Positions 1 through 7,470 of a DNA stretch of 41,089 nt are shown here, one piece after another. The notes below the pieces were generated by a model. It made no database searches. It was given only the letters and a program-made list of their open reading frames with translations, and was not told the DNA's origin. Source of the stretch: Bacteroidota bacterium (GTDB lineage: Bacteria; Bacteroidota; Bacteroidia; Bacteroidales; UBA5342); contig QKHT01000087.1 of the NCBI GenBank assembly GCA_003249935.1, positions 1-41,089 of the forward strand. Direction: 5' to 3'. Numbering within the stretch: position 1 is the first letter of the stretch; every line of letters starts with the position of its first letter. The position numbers and the translations under genes were made by a program.

Positions 1-38
1 GTTGTGCAACTCATCGATACAAGTTGCGCAACTTTTTT
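1..38 (+). terminator. Rho-independent terminator of a gene upstream of the window
   Basis: The arms 1-11 and 22-32 pair over 11 positions with a single G-U, enclose a loop of about 10 bases, and are followed by six T (33-38). This is a standard intrinsic terminator for a plus-strand gene ending left of the window. The right arm with its flanks (21-34) is itself a perfect palindrome. Confidence 0.7.
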
Positions 39-409
39 ACCTTGGAAAAACCAGTGTTGATTGTAAGAACAGAGACTGAAAACAGAAGCCCGGTACTTTG
101 GGATTATGTGAGAAAAAAATGTTTTTGCTTTAAGGCAATCATGCCCAAGCCCATCCTTGCATTTCTCTATGTCTGGCAGGGGTTTGCAACCTTTACAGAG
201 ACCCACGCGAGAAAGCCCACATCTTCACATTTCTCCCGAAGGGATGCCTTCGGCACACATCTTCGTGGTTAATCCCGCTCGCAATTTGAATTATAACAAC
301 TAAGACGCTACCCTGATAAAAATTGATTTCGTCGCACTATTTACTCACCTTCGAACGGAATTGCCATATTTATGTATTGACAGTGCAGGCTCGTATATAT
401 AATGTTTTT
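39..409. other. Gene-poor stretch, no supported gene
   Basis: An 82-codon reading frame at 24-272 overlaps the terminator, has no ribosome-binding site and resembles no family I know, so I do not call it a gene. A small hairpin (236-242 with 247-253, GATG loop) is the only structure visible. The last part before 485 carries the promoter of the next gene. Confidence 0.5.
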
Positions 410-417
410 TAGCTTTG
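410..417 (+). promoter_or_regulatory. Promoter -7 element (TAGCTTTG) of the GH49-like gene
   Basis: TAGCTTTG matches the Bacteroidota -7 consensus TAnnTTTG at all fixed positions and lies 68 bases before the start codon at 485. No clear TTTG is present at the -33 distance, so the promoter is supported by one element only. Confidence 0.45.
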
Positions 418-484
418 GCTCACGACAATTTCAATATAACAAAATCTAAGTTAGTCGCCACTTTAAATAAAAAACATAGTTACA

Positions 485-2800
485 ATGAAAATTAAAAATC
501 CTTTTTTACTCTTATTACTATCGGTATTAACCCTATTTACGGTAAATGCTGAAATCACAAACTATCCCTGGCCACAAAAATCCGAACTTATTTCCAATGC
601 CAGATACACGATTCGCGCAAGGTCGTACGATGACACAAATAAAACATACGGCGACTGGCAGGATATTACAACGTTTCTTTCGACGCAACGCTTTTATGCC
701 AACCACTGGAAGGTTGGGGATGATGCGGGATCCGATTTTATGGCCGACCGATCGTTGTCTTTCGGTTCGTTCGCATTTACCGGAACGATCGAAGTGGAAG
801 TCACTCAGAATTATTCCTCGTTAAATGCCGTAAGTGTTGAACTGGCCCCAAAGGCCTTTGGTTTTGTTCCAAACTTTTTCGATGGCAAAAAAGTTCGATT
901 TATGATGGACCGCCCCGAATATGTGAGCGTAAACTTTAGCTTTGGTTCGGCCGATAAAACCATAAACCGCGACGATAACCGCACTGGCGGAACCGACATT
1001 CGGCATGGATTAATGATTTTTACCGAAGTACCCGAATCGCAATACGGCTACAACATTCCCAAACCCACCGACCCCGGCGTGGTGGTTTGGAGCAACGACA
1101 CGCCTCTGTCGACCATCAGAGCAGCCAATATCATCTACTTTCCGGCAGGCGAAACCGAACTAAGGACACATCCGGGCCGTTGGGAGAAAAACTCATCGTG
1201 GGACAAAGCCGATGCCGCAGGAAACTGGGTAACTACGCAGGCCGAATACGATAATGCCCCACTCTACCGTGGCAAATTAAATTTAGCGAAAGCCGGACAA
1301 AAAGTTTACCTTGCTCCGGGAGCTATTGTTTATGGCGGATTTCATGCCAATGGGAATGCCAATTGCTGGATTTACGGCACGGGCATTGTAACCGGACACC
1401 GCCACCTGATGCATGAGATTGTTCGTCCCGAAGCCTCAAAACCCATTGCCGTGGATCAGCCATACAACCTTATTACCGCGACTAAAGAGGCCTTTTGCGA
1501 GTTTAGTGACGGTGCCGTTTACCATGGTGTTACCTTTCTCGAAGCATGGCATCACACTTGTCCAAGCGGAAAAAATTCGACATACAAACGAACCAAACTC
1601 CTCGGTTGGTGCTCCAATAACGATGGCATCCGTCCCGCTTCGGGCAGCTTGGCCGACCGTATATTTATAAAAACCAGCGACGACTACGATTATGCCCGCG
1701 ACCAGCACGATGTAAAAAATGCCGTATTCTGGCCCATGACCAATGGCGGATTGGGTCAGCTTGGTTGGAACAATCTCGGTACGGGATACGCCAAATACTA
1801 CAATATGTACGTTATTAACAGCGAATGGAACGAAACATCGCTCGCCAACAAAGGTAATGTGGGCGTTATAAATGGCGGAATGGCCGATGCAGGCATTAAA
1901 CTTACCGACGATGTATTTCAGGATATTGTCGTAGAAAACCGAACCAATATCCTCGTTGGCGTAAAACTCTCGGGTACCGGCACCGGCTATCTTAAAAACT
2001 TCCTGGTTAAGAATGTCACTACCGAATATCCACTCTCCAACCCGGCCGGTGTCATTGTAAAACAAGACCTGTCGGGCATCAGCGATACCTGGGTCGATAG
2101 CTGGAAATTCACCAACGTGTTTATCGATGGTGTTTTGCTTACCTGGGACAATTACAAGAATTATTTCAACCTGAATCTTGTAGGAACTAATGGCGCAAAT
2201 ACCGACAATACAGCAAAAGCCAAGAACATTACATTTAACACCGAAGGCACAATTTACACCGTAAAATGGACCAAATCCGGCAATGGCAACATCAGACCCA
2301 ATGGTTCGGGCGGATCGGTGAGTATTGCTTCGGGTATGACGCAAACCATTTATATTGAACCCAATGATGGGAACCGGATTAAAACCATCGCCATTGATGG
2401 TGAACTGACTTACGAAAGAGGCAACCAATTACTTAACAAACGTACGCCTACGGTTCAGTTTAAAAATATTTCGGCAAACCATACCGTAGATGTGGTGTTT
2501 GAACCAGGTGTGGATTATTACAATTTTTCGGATATTGCCGATAATATCACTACCACAGCCGCATCGGGAAAGCAATACACCATATATCCCAATCCGGTAA
2601 ACAACAAACTTTTTATTGCTGAACCATTGGAAAGTAAAACCTTGCTTACTATATCCAATCTGCAAGGCGCACCACTCCGTACCGCAACAGTTGCCGAAAC
2701 CAAACAAGGCATCGATACATCACAACTTAGCCCCGGTTTGTACCTGCTAACCATTGACCGACAGGGACACAAAAACACCCTCAAATTTGTAAAAAACTAA
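485..2800 (+). CDS. Secreted GH49-like beta-helix glycoside hydrolase with type IX secretion sorting domain
   Basis: A 771-residue exported enzyme that probably cleaves alpha-glucans or another polysaccharide at the cell surface. Residues 1-22 form a signal peptide. Residues of about 200-590 look like a right-handed beta-helix. D380 in the segment NNDG, followed by D399 and D400, has the 19/20-residue spacing of the catalytic aspartate triad of GH49 dextranase and isopullulanase as I remember them. GH28 uses a similar but not identical arrangement. Residues of about 610-695 resemble a divergent InlB B-repeat domain. Residues of about 697-771 are a Por secretion (T9SS) C-terminal sorting domain, with a YPNP motif near the start and a GLYLL motif near the end. 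The gene is single, with its own promoter and a terminator behind it. Beta-helix fold and secretion route are well supported; substrate is inferred. Confidence 0.75.
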   Translation: MKIKNPFLLLLLSVLTLFTVNAEITNYPWPQKSELISNARYTIRARSYDDTNKTYGDWQDITTFLSTQRFYANHWKVGDDAGSDFMADRSLSFGSFAFTGTIEVEVTQNYSSLNAVSVELAPKAFGFVPNFFDGKKVRFMMDRPEYVSVNFSFGSADKTINRDDNRTGGTDIRHGLMIFTEVPESQYGYNIPKPTDPGVVVWSNDTPLSTIRAANIIYFPAGETELRTHPGRWEKNSSWDKADAAGNWVTTQAEYDNAPLYRGKLNLAKAGQKVYLAPGAIVYGGFHANGNANCWIYGTGIVTGHRHLMHEIVRPEASKPIAVDQPYNLITATKEAFCEFSDGAVYHGVTFLEAWHHTCPSGKNSTYKRTKLLGWCSNNDGIRPASGSLADRIFIKTSDDYDYARDQHDVKNAVFWPMTNGGLGQLGWNNLGTGYAKYYNMYVINSEWNETSLANKGNVGVINGGMADAGIKLTDDVFQDIVVENRTNILVGVKLSGTGTGYLKNFLVKNVTTEYPLSNPAGVIVKQDLSGISDTWVDSWKFTNVFIDGVLLTWDNYKNYFNLNLVGTNGANTDNTAKAKNITFNTEGTIYTVKWTKSGNGNIRPNGSGGSVSIASGMTQTIYIEPNDGNRIKTIAIDGELTYERGNQLLNKRTPTVQFKNISANHTVDVVFEPGVDYYNFSDIADNITTTAASGKQYTIYPNPVNNKLFIAEPLESKTLLTISNLQGAPLRTATVAETKQGIDTSQLSPGLYLLTIDRQGHKNTLKFVKN

Positions 2801-2826
2801 TTCGTACCAATACTTTTGCAAAAGCG

Positions 2827-2864
2827 TGCCGCAGATATTTTAAAATATTTGCGGCGTTTTTTTT
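2827..2864 (+). terminator. Rho-independent terminator after the GH49-like gene
   Basis: A near-perfect 14-bp stem (GCCGCA... with ...TGCGGC, one G-U pair) is followed by eight T at 2857-2864. The end of the T tract merges into the TTTG that looks like the -33 element of the arsR promoter. Confidence 0.85.
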
Positions 2865-2891
2865 GTTTTGAACCGAAAAGCGTTACCTTTG
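2862..2891 (+). promoter_or_regulatory. Promoter of the ars operon
   Basis: TTTG (2862-2865), an 18-base spacer and TACCTTTG (2884-2891) match the Bacteroidota -33/-7 consensus. Transcription would begin near 2896-2898, inside the inverted repeat described next and only some 17 bases before the arsR start codon. Confidence 0.7.
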
Positions 2892-2914
2892 TTCGTAATT
2901 CTACGAACTACGAA
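2892..2914 (+). promoter_or_regulatory. Probable ArsR operator
   Basis: TTCGTA-N4-TACGAA (2892-2907) is a perfect inverted repeat of the kind ArsR/SmtB repressors bind. A second copy of the right half, TACGAA (2909-2914), runs into the start codon. The site covers the expected transcription start, so bound repressor would block initiation directly. Confidence 0.65.
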
Positions 2915-3240
2915 TGGAAACCATCATTTTTACATCAGAACAAGAAAAAACAGCACGCTACGCCCGTGCATTGGGGCATCCGGTAAGGGTGTACATTTTG
3001 GAACTGCTATCGCAACAAACCTGCTGTTACAGCGGAAATCTGAGCGATATTCTGCCGGTGGCCAAATCCACACTATCGCAACATCTTAAAGAGCTGAAAT
3101 CGGCCGGACTCATTCAGGGCGAAATCGAAGGTCCCAAAATAAGGTATTGCCTGAACCGCGACAACTGGCAGGAAGCCAAAATGCTGATGACGGCGCTTTT
3201 TGCGGTTCAACCAAAAGACGAAAATTGTAACACATTATAA
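2914..3240 (+). CDS. arsR: ArsR/SmtB-family metalloid-responsive repressor
   Basis: A 108-residue winged-helix repressor and first gene of a six-gene operon. Helix-turn-helix residues of about 41-66 contain a recognition helix of the form STLSQHLKELKSAGLI, and the wing is near residues 70-80. A vicinal pair C37-C38 sits where classical ArsR proteins carry metal-binding cysteines (ELCVCDL) and could bind a trivalent arsenical or sense thiol redox state. Length is normal for the family. The ATG at 2914 is the only start compatible with the promoter, which leaves a very short leader. Autoregulation is expected because the operator-like repeat overlaps the start site. The inducer is inferred, not shown. 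Confidence 0.88.
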   Translation: METIIFTSEQEKTARYARALGHPVRVYILELLSQQTCCYSGNLSDILPVAKSTLSQHLKELKSAGLIQGEIEGPKIRYCLNRDNWQEAKMLMTALFAVQPKDENCNTL

Positions 3241-3248
3241 AAAAACAC

Positions 3249-3488
3249 ATGATGGAAATAAAAATTTTAGGTACAGGCTGTGCAAAGTGTAAAACACTCG
3301 AAAAACTTACCCGCGATGTGGTGGCCGAAAACAACATTAACGCCAACATTACCAAGGTAGAAGATATTATGGACATTATGAAAATGGGCGTAATGGCCAC
3401 GCCGGCATTAGTGGTCGATGGCAAAATAGTAATGAAAGGGCGTCTGCCGTCGTCGGATGAGATAAAACAAATGATTTTAAATGCATAA
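3249..3488 (+). CDS. arsE: Small thioredoxin-like protein, ArsE candidate
   Basis: A 79-residue thioredoxin-fold protein of the TM0996/MTH895 'redox-active disulfide protein 2' type. The active site GCAKC (C11, C14) follows the first beta strand, and a cis-proline loop is seen as ATPALVVDG. There is no signal peptide, so it works in the cytoplasm. It starts 8 bases after arsR. In bacteria that resist nitroaromatic arsenicals, a protein of this kind precedes ArsF and ArsG and is called ArsE. I assign the name on the basis of order and family. An equally possible role is generic disulfide transfer to the neighbouring membrane proteins. Confidence 0.75.
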   Translation: MMEIKILGTGCAKCKTLEKLTRDVVAENNINANITKVEDIMDIMKMGVMATPALVVDGKIVMKGRLPSSDEIKQMILNA

Positions 3489-3500
3489 CAACTGTTTATC

Positions 3501-3911
3501 ATGAAAAAGCAACTCACCATATTACTCCTGATGGTTTTTTCGTTGGGTTCAATTACGGCCCAAAACGAACCAAAACCGGCTGCAATCAATACCATCGAAG
3601 TGTACTATTTTCACTTTACCCGCCGGTGTGTAACCTGCAATGCCGTAGAAACCGAAACGGTAAAAGCACTTAATACGCTTTACGCTAAGGAAATGGCAAA
3701 CAAAACAATCAAATTTACCACAGTAAATCTCGACGAAAAACAGAATAATGCATTGGCTAAAAAATGCAAAGCCGAAGGTCAGGCACTTTTAATTATAAGC
3801 AACAACACACGGACCGACCTCACCGAACAGGGTTTTATGTATGCCCGTTCGTCGCCCGAAAAGCTGCAAGCAGCCATAAAAGCAGCCATCGACAAGGTTC
3901 TGAAAAAGTAA
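3501..3911 (+). CDS. arsF: Exported thioredoxin-like protein, ArsF family
   Basis: A 136-residue protein with a signal peptide (residues 1-20, cleavage near TAQ), followed by a thioredoxin-like fold whose redox pair is C43-V-T-C46 in the segment RRCVTCNAVE. Later segments (KFTTVNLDEKQN, a basic C-terminal helix) fit the ArsF family, described as a nitrophenyl-compound nitroreductase subunit acting with ArsE. It begins 12 bases after arsE. The signal peptide places it in the periplasm or anchored to the membrane, opposite ArsE, with the CcdA-like ArsG between them. This layout suggests an electron or disulfide relay across the membrane. The family name is reasonably sure; the reaction is from memory of the family. 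Confidence 0.75.
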   Translation: MKKQLTILLLMVFSLGSITAQNEPKPAAINTIEVYYFHFTRRCVTCNAVETETVKALNTLYAKEMANKTIKFTTVNLDEKQNNALAKKCKAEGQALLIISNNTRTDLTEQGFMYARSSPEKLQAAIKAAIDKVLKK

Positions 3912-3918
3912 GAACAGC

Positions 3919-4620
3919 ATGAATTTTCTGCAACAGATTCTCGAAAATTCGCCGTACGCTTTTGTCACAGCCATAGTGCTCGGACTCATGACCGCTATTA
4001 GTCCGTGCCCGTTGGCTACCAACATTACGGCTATCGGGTTTATAGGCCGACACATAGAAAACCGGCGGCGGGTGTTTATTAGTGGTTTGGTATATACGCT
4101 GGGCCGCGCCATAAGCTATACCGGGCTTGCACTGCTTATTTATGCCGGAACCAGCAAAATGCACCTCTCAATGTTGTTTCAGGGTTGGGGCGAAAAGTTG
4201 CTGGGCCCGGTGATGATTGTCATTGGCCTGTTTATGCTTGATATGATTAAAATACCGTTTCCGGCACTGGCCAATCTCACCGAACGCATTGGACAAAAAG
4301 CACAAAACAGCTATTGGAGTACACTGCTTTTGGGAATGGCTTTTGCGCTGGCCTTTTGCCCGTACAGTGGTGTACTCTATTTTGCCATGCTCATTCCCAT
4401 TACGGTAAGTAGTGCGGGCGGACTCTATCTGCCCGTATTGTTTGCCATTGCCACAGGCGTTCCGGTAATAATTTTTGCATGGTTGCTGGCTTATGCCGTA
4501 GGCAATGTGGGTGTGCTTTACAGTCGCATAAAAACATTCGAACTTTGGTTCCGGCGCATTGTGGCCACGCTGTTCGTAAGCGTGGGTATTTACTACGTCG
4601 TTATATTTTTCGTTAATTAA
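3919..4620 (+). CDS. arsG: CcdA/DsbD-like membrane protein, ArsG family permease
   Basis: A 233-residue polytopic membrane protein with six probable transmembrane segments, related to the CcdA/DsbD transmembrane domain. Two cysteines lie next to prolines in transmembrane segments: C30 (AISPCPLATN) and C147 (LAFCPYSG). These are the positions that carry electrons across the membrane in CcdA. The ArsG branch has been assigned to efflux of trivalent aminobenzyl arsenicals. It lies 7 bases after arsF and 11 before the ferredoxin-like gene. Either efflux, or delivery of cytosolic reducing power to ArsF, would fit the cysteine pair. I cannot choose between them from the sequence. Confidence 0.75.
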   Translation: MNFLQQILENSPYAFVTAIVLGLMTAISPCPLATNITAIGFIGRHIENRRRVFISGLVYTLGRAISYTGLALLIYAGTSKMHLSMLFQGWGEKLLGPVMIVIGLFMLDMIKIPFPALANLTERIGQKAQNSYWSTLLLGMAFALAFCPYSGVLYFAMLIPITVSSAGGLYLPVLFAIATGVPVIIFAWLLAYAVGNVGVLYSRIKTFELWFRRIVATLFVSVGIYYVVIFFVN

Positions 4621-4631
4621 CCGCACAAAAT

Positions 4632-4859
4632 ATGGATCCAATCATTTGTTACTGCAACAACGTGGCTCAATCGACCATCGAAAAAGCCATTGCCGATGGG
4701 GCCAAAACATTAGCCGACATTCGCACCACAACCACTGCCGGCGATGGCAACAATTGCAAAAAAATGCATCCGAAAGGCATTTGCTGTACCGGCGACATCA
4801 AACGGATACTCAACAATAAAAAAAGTAACGAATCGGGCCATTGCAGCTGTTGCTCATAA
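4632..4859 (+). CDS. BFD-like [2Fe-2S]-binding protein with cysteine-rich tail
   Basis: A 75-residue protein of the bacterioferritin-associated-ferredoxin-like type. CYC at residues 7-9 opens the domain, and NNCKKMHPKGICC supplies the later cysteines that complete a [2Fe-2S] site; the spacing is a variant of the classical C-x-C...C-x2-C. The last seven residues, GHCSCCS, add three more cysteines that the BFD fold does not need and that could bind a metalloid. It sits inside the ars operon, 10 bases before the permease start. A role in passing electrons to ArsE/ArsG or in handling arsenic is inferred from position only. Confidence 0.7.
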   Translation: MDPIICYCNNVAQSTIEKAIADGAKTLADIRTTTTAGDGNNCKKMHPKGICCTGDIKRILNNKKSNESGHCSCCS

Positions 4860-4869
4860 CACAAATAAA

Positions 4870-5889
4870 ATGACAAACACAAAACTATTTGGTATTCCGA
4901 TAATTATACTCACGTTACTGCTCACGCTATATCATTTTTTACAGCCTTTAACCAATTGGCTAATAGATTCGGTACTGAACCTCGAAAAAGGGTCGCATTT
5001 AACTGAGGCCATCCGATTCTTTGTTTTCGAGTTTCCCAAAGTAATGATTTTGCTCACAATCATTATCTTTTTTGTGGGTATTATTCGTACATTTTTTACG
5101 GCCGAACGCACCCGCAAAGCACTCGAAGGCAAAAAAACCTTTACGGGCAACGTTATGGCTGCATCGCTGGGCATTGTTACGCCATTTTGCTCCTGCTCGG
5201 CCATCCCGCTCTTTTTGGGTTTTGTTGAATCGGGTGTACCACTGAGCGTTACGTTTTCGTTTCTGATTGCGGCCCCAATGATTAACGAAGTGGCTATTAT
5301 TTTGCTCTATGGCCTCTTTGGGTGGCAAGTAGCGGCCATTTATGTGGGTACAGGATTAATGGTCGCCATTGTGGCAGGCTATTTAATTGGCAAGTTGAAA
5401 CTCGAAAAATGGGTAGAACCCTGGGTATATGCCGTAGAAATGGGCGATACCGGTTCAACCGAAAACAAAATAAACCTCGAAAGCCGCATTACGCAAGGTT
5501 ACGAGGCCGTAAAAGAAATTGTATCCAAAGTTTGGCTTTATGTGGCATTGGGCATTTTGGTCGGTGCCGGCGCACATGGTTATGTACCCGAAGATTTTAT
5601 GGCCGCGCTCATGGGCAAATCGGCCTGGTATTCGGTGCCATTGTCCATTCTCATTGGTATTCCGCTCTATTCCAACGCCGCAGGTATTGTACCCATTGTT
5701 TCGGTACTCATCGAAAAGGGGGCCTCATTGGGCACTGCGCTGGCATTTATGATGTCGGTAATCGGCCTCTCGTTGCCCGAAATGGTTATCCTGCGTAAAG
5801 TGCTTAAAATGCCACTTATCATTACATTTATCGCCATTGTGGGCTCGGGCATCATGCTGGTGGGGTTCTTGTTTAACTTTCTTATGTAG
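4870..5889 (+). CDS. arsP: ArsP-type permease (DUF318/PF03773)
   Basis: A 339-residue membrane protein with about eight transmembrane segments and the DUF318 permease signature. The key motif is TPFCSCSAIPLF with C107 and C109. Residues further on (AAPMINEVA, and a second half containing IPLYSNAAGIVP) fit the family. Characterised ArsP proteins export trivalent organoarsenicals such as methylarsenite and reduced roxarsone. An upstream in-frame extension exists to 4744, but it overlaps the ferredoxin gene and encodes a basic non-membrane stretch, so the ATG at 4870 is preferred. It is the last gene of the operon, with a hairpin behind it. Confidence 0.82.
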   Translation: MTNTKLFGIPIIILTLLLTLYHFLQPLTNWLIDSVLNLEKGSHLTEAIRFFVFEFPKVMILLTIIIFFVGIIRTFFTAERTRKALEGKKTFTGNVMAASLGIVTPFCSCSAIPLFLGFVESGVPLSVTFSFLIAAPMINEVAIILLYGLFGWQVAAIYVGTGLMVAIVAGYLIGKLKLEKWVEPWVYAVEMGDTGSTENKINLESRITQGYEAVKEIVSKVWLYVALGILVGAGAHGYVPEDFMAALMGKSAWYSVPLSILIGIPLYSNAAGIVPIVSVLIEKGASLGTALAFMMSVIGLSLPEMVILRKVLKMPLIITFIAIVGSGIMLVGFLFNFLM

Positions 5890-5917
5890 TTATCATTACG
5901 CCCTACTACTCTTCTTT

Positions 5918-5952
5918 TGGCTGAACCATGGGTGCACCGGTTCAGCCATTTA
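5918..5952 (+). terminator. Terminator of the ars operon
   Basis: A perfect 10-bp stem (5918-5927 with 5939-5948) encloses an 11-base loop and is followed by a short T/A tract. The T tract is weak, so termination may be incomplete. Confidence 0.6.
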
Positions 5953-6174
5953 ATTGATATACAAGCTGTGCTTTGCTTTGTTACAAACCCAAACTAATAC
6001 CTTCATTTTACATCATTTTTATAACTTTTTAATTCGCAATTGTTTTAAATTACAACAAAAAGTGACAAATATCAGCAAATCGTTATGTTAATATACAACT
6101 ATTCGTTATTTTGCAGCCGTTTTTAAAATCGGATTAAAATTCCGCAAGGTATTTTGCACACAGGGAGTACACAT
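5953..6174. other. AT-rich spacer upstream of chorismate mutase
   Basis: No gene is visible. Two TATTTTGC elements (near 6106 and 6151) are one base short of the TAnnTTTG consensus; the first is the more likely promoter. A good Shine-Dalgarno-like GGGAG (6163-6167) precedes the ATG at 6175. Confidence 0.4.
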
Positions 6175-6483
6175 ATGACAAGCGAAAGAGTAGTAATTGC
6201 ACCCGACGAATGCAATTCGAAGGAGGAAATAAGGGCAGAAATCGACCACATCGACCAGCAAATTATATCGCTTTTGGCCGAACGGCTCGAATACGTGAAG
6301 GCCATAGTGAAATTTAAAAAGACGGCCGATGATGTGGTGGCGCAAAAACGTTTCGATGCCGTAATTGCCACCCGCCGGCAATTGGCCGCCGCGAAAGGAC
6401 TCAACCCCGATGTTATTGAAACCATATACCGCACATGGCTCGGCTACTGTATCGAGGAGGAGCACAAACTCATTGAGGATTAA
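6175..6483 (+). CDS. Chorismate mutase, AroQ class, PchB-like
   Basis: A 102-residue all-helical enzyme that rearranges chorismate to prephenate, or may act as an isochorismate pyruvate-lyase. R20, R37 and K48 have the same spacing as active-site residues R14, R31 and K42 of Pseudomonas PchB, and the surrounding segments (EIDHIDQQIISLLAERLEYV; VKFK) fit helix 1 of the fold. A TTG seven codons upstream is possible, but the GGGAG at 6163-6167 points to the ATG at 6175. It is cytoplasmic. The next gene begins 14 bases later in the same direction, so the two are probably cotranscribed. Mutase versus lyase activity cannot be told from sequence alone. Confidence 0.82.
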   Translation: MTSERVVIAPDECNSKEEIRAEIDHIDQQIISLLAERLEYVKAIVKFKKTADDVVAQKRFDAVIATRRQLAAAKGLNPDVIETIYRTWLGYCIEEEHKLIED

Positions 6484-6497
6484 AATAAACAACTGAT

Positions 6498-7448
6498 ATG
6501 TATCGCAAAGAGATTAAAATTATGGATTGCACCGTGCGCGACGGTGGTCTGATGAATAAGTGGCAATTCAGCGACGATTTTGTAAAATCGGTTTACAACG
6601 CTTGCGTAGAAGCCGGTGTGGATTATATGGAAATTGGCTACAAAAGCAGCGAAACCGCCTACTCGCGTACCGAAAACGGCGCATGGAAATTTTGTGAAGA
6701 AGACGACTTGCGCCGTATTGTGGGCGATAACCCCAGCAACACCAAACTTTCGGCCATGCTCGACATAGGCCGTATCGAACTCAACCAAATAAAACCGAAA
6801 AAAGAGAGTGTCATAGACATGATGCGGGTGGCCTGTTATGTACACCAGATGGATAAGGCCATTCAGCATGCCGAATATTGCATGGATCTGGGCTACGAAG
6901 CCACCATCAATCTCATGTCGGTTTCTACAGTTAACGAACGCGATTTGGACGAAGCCCTCAACGACGTAGCCAAATCGAAAGTACCGGTATTTTATTTAGT
7001 AGACAGCTTCGGCAACATGTATTGCGAACATATTGAAGCCCTTGCCACAAAATATAAAGATGCTTTGCCGGGCAAAACCATCGGCATTCATGCACACAAT
7101 AACATGCAATTGGCCTTTTCGAACACCATTACCGCTATAATGAATGGTGTAAATATGCTCGACAGTACATTTCTTGGCTTGGGGCGTGGTGCAGGCAACT
7201 GCCCTACCGAATTGCTTGTCGCATTTCTTAAAAACCCAAAATATCGGTTACTGCCAATATTGCAATCCATTCAGGATTATGTATTACCATTGCAACAACA
7301 AATCGACTGGGGCTACCACATTCCCTACATGGTGTCGGGTTCACTCAACGAGCACCCCAAACGTGCCATGGAATGGATGGATTCTGAACGCAAAAACGAT
7401 TTCGTGGCTTTCCTTAAAGATATGCACGACAAAGAAATTCTCGAATAA
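6498..7448 (+). CDS. DRE-TIM metallolyase (HMGL-like aldolase domain) enzyme
   Basis: A 316-residue TIM-barrel enzyme of the HMG-CoA lyase/2-isopropylmalate synthase/4-hydroxy-2-oxovalerate aldolase superfamily. The first strand carries MDCTVRDGG (D10 and R13), the usual metal and catalytic site. HAHNN near residue 199 supplies the two histidine ligands of the divalent metal, and GLGRGAGN fits the usual late glycine-rich loop. It is shorter than isopropylmalate synthases and lacks their regulatory C-terminal domain. It directly follows a chorismate mutase, so its substrate may be aromatic, for example a phenylpyruvate-type 2-oxo acid. That is inference. An intrinsic terminator follows. Confidence 0.8.
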   Translation: MYRKEIKIMDCTVRDGGLMNKWQFSDDFVKSVYNACVEAGVDYMEIGYKSSETAYSRTENGAWKFCEEDDLRRIVGDNPSNTKLSAMLDIGRIELNQIKPKKESVIDMMRVACYVHQMDKAIQHAEYCMDLGYEATINLMSVSTVNERDLDEALNDVAKSKVPVFYLVDSFGNMYCEHIEALATKYKDALPGKTIGIHAHNNMQLAFSNTITAIMNGVNMLDSTFLGLGRGAGNCPTELLVAFLKNPKYRLLPILQSIQDYVLPLQQQIDWGYHIPYMVSGSLNEHPKRAMEWMDSERKNDFVAFLKDMHDKEILE

Positions 7449-7470
7449 TTAACAAAATGTTTAAATATAA

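Noticed and set aside
24-272. 82-codon plus-strand reading frame at the left edge
   Set aside because: It overlaps the terminator hairpin, has no ribosome-binding site and shows no family features.
1436-2428. 330-codon minus-strand frame inside the GH49-like gene
   Set aside because: It is antisense to a gene with clear domains; its length follows from the codon bias of the sense strand.
2892-2914. Inverted repeat read as a transposon end or attachment site
   Set aside because: Its position on the transcription start of an arsR gene and the half-site length fit a repressor operator; there is no transposase or target duplication.
5322-5798. 158-codon plus-strand frame inside the ArsP-type permease gene
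   Set aside because: It is an out-of-frame shadow rich in Arg, His and Trp with no domain.
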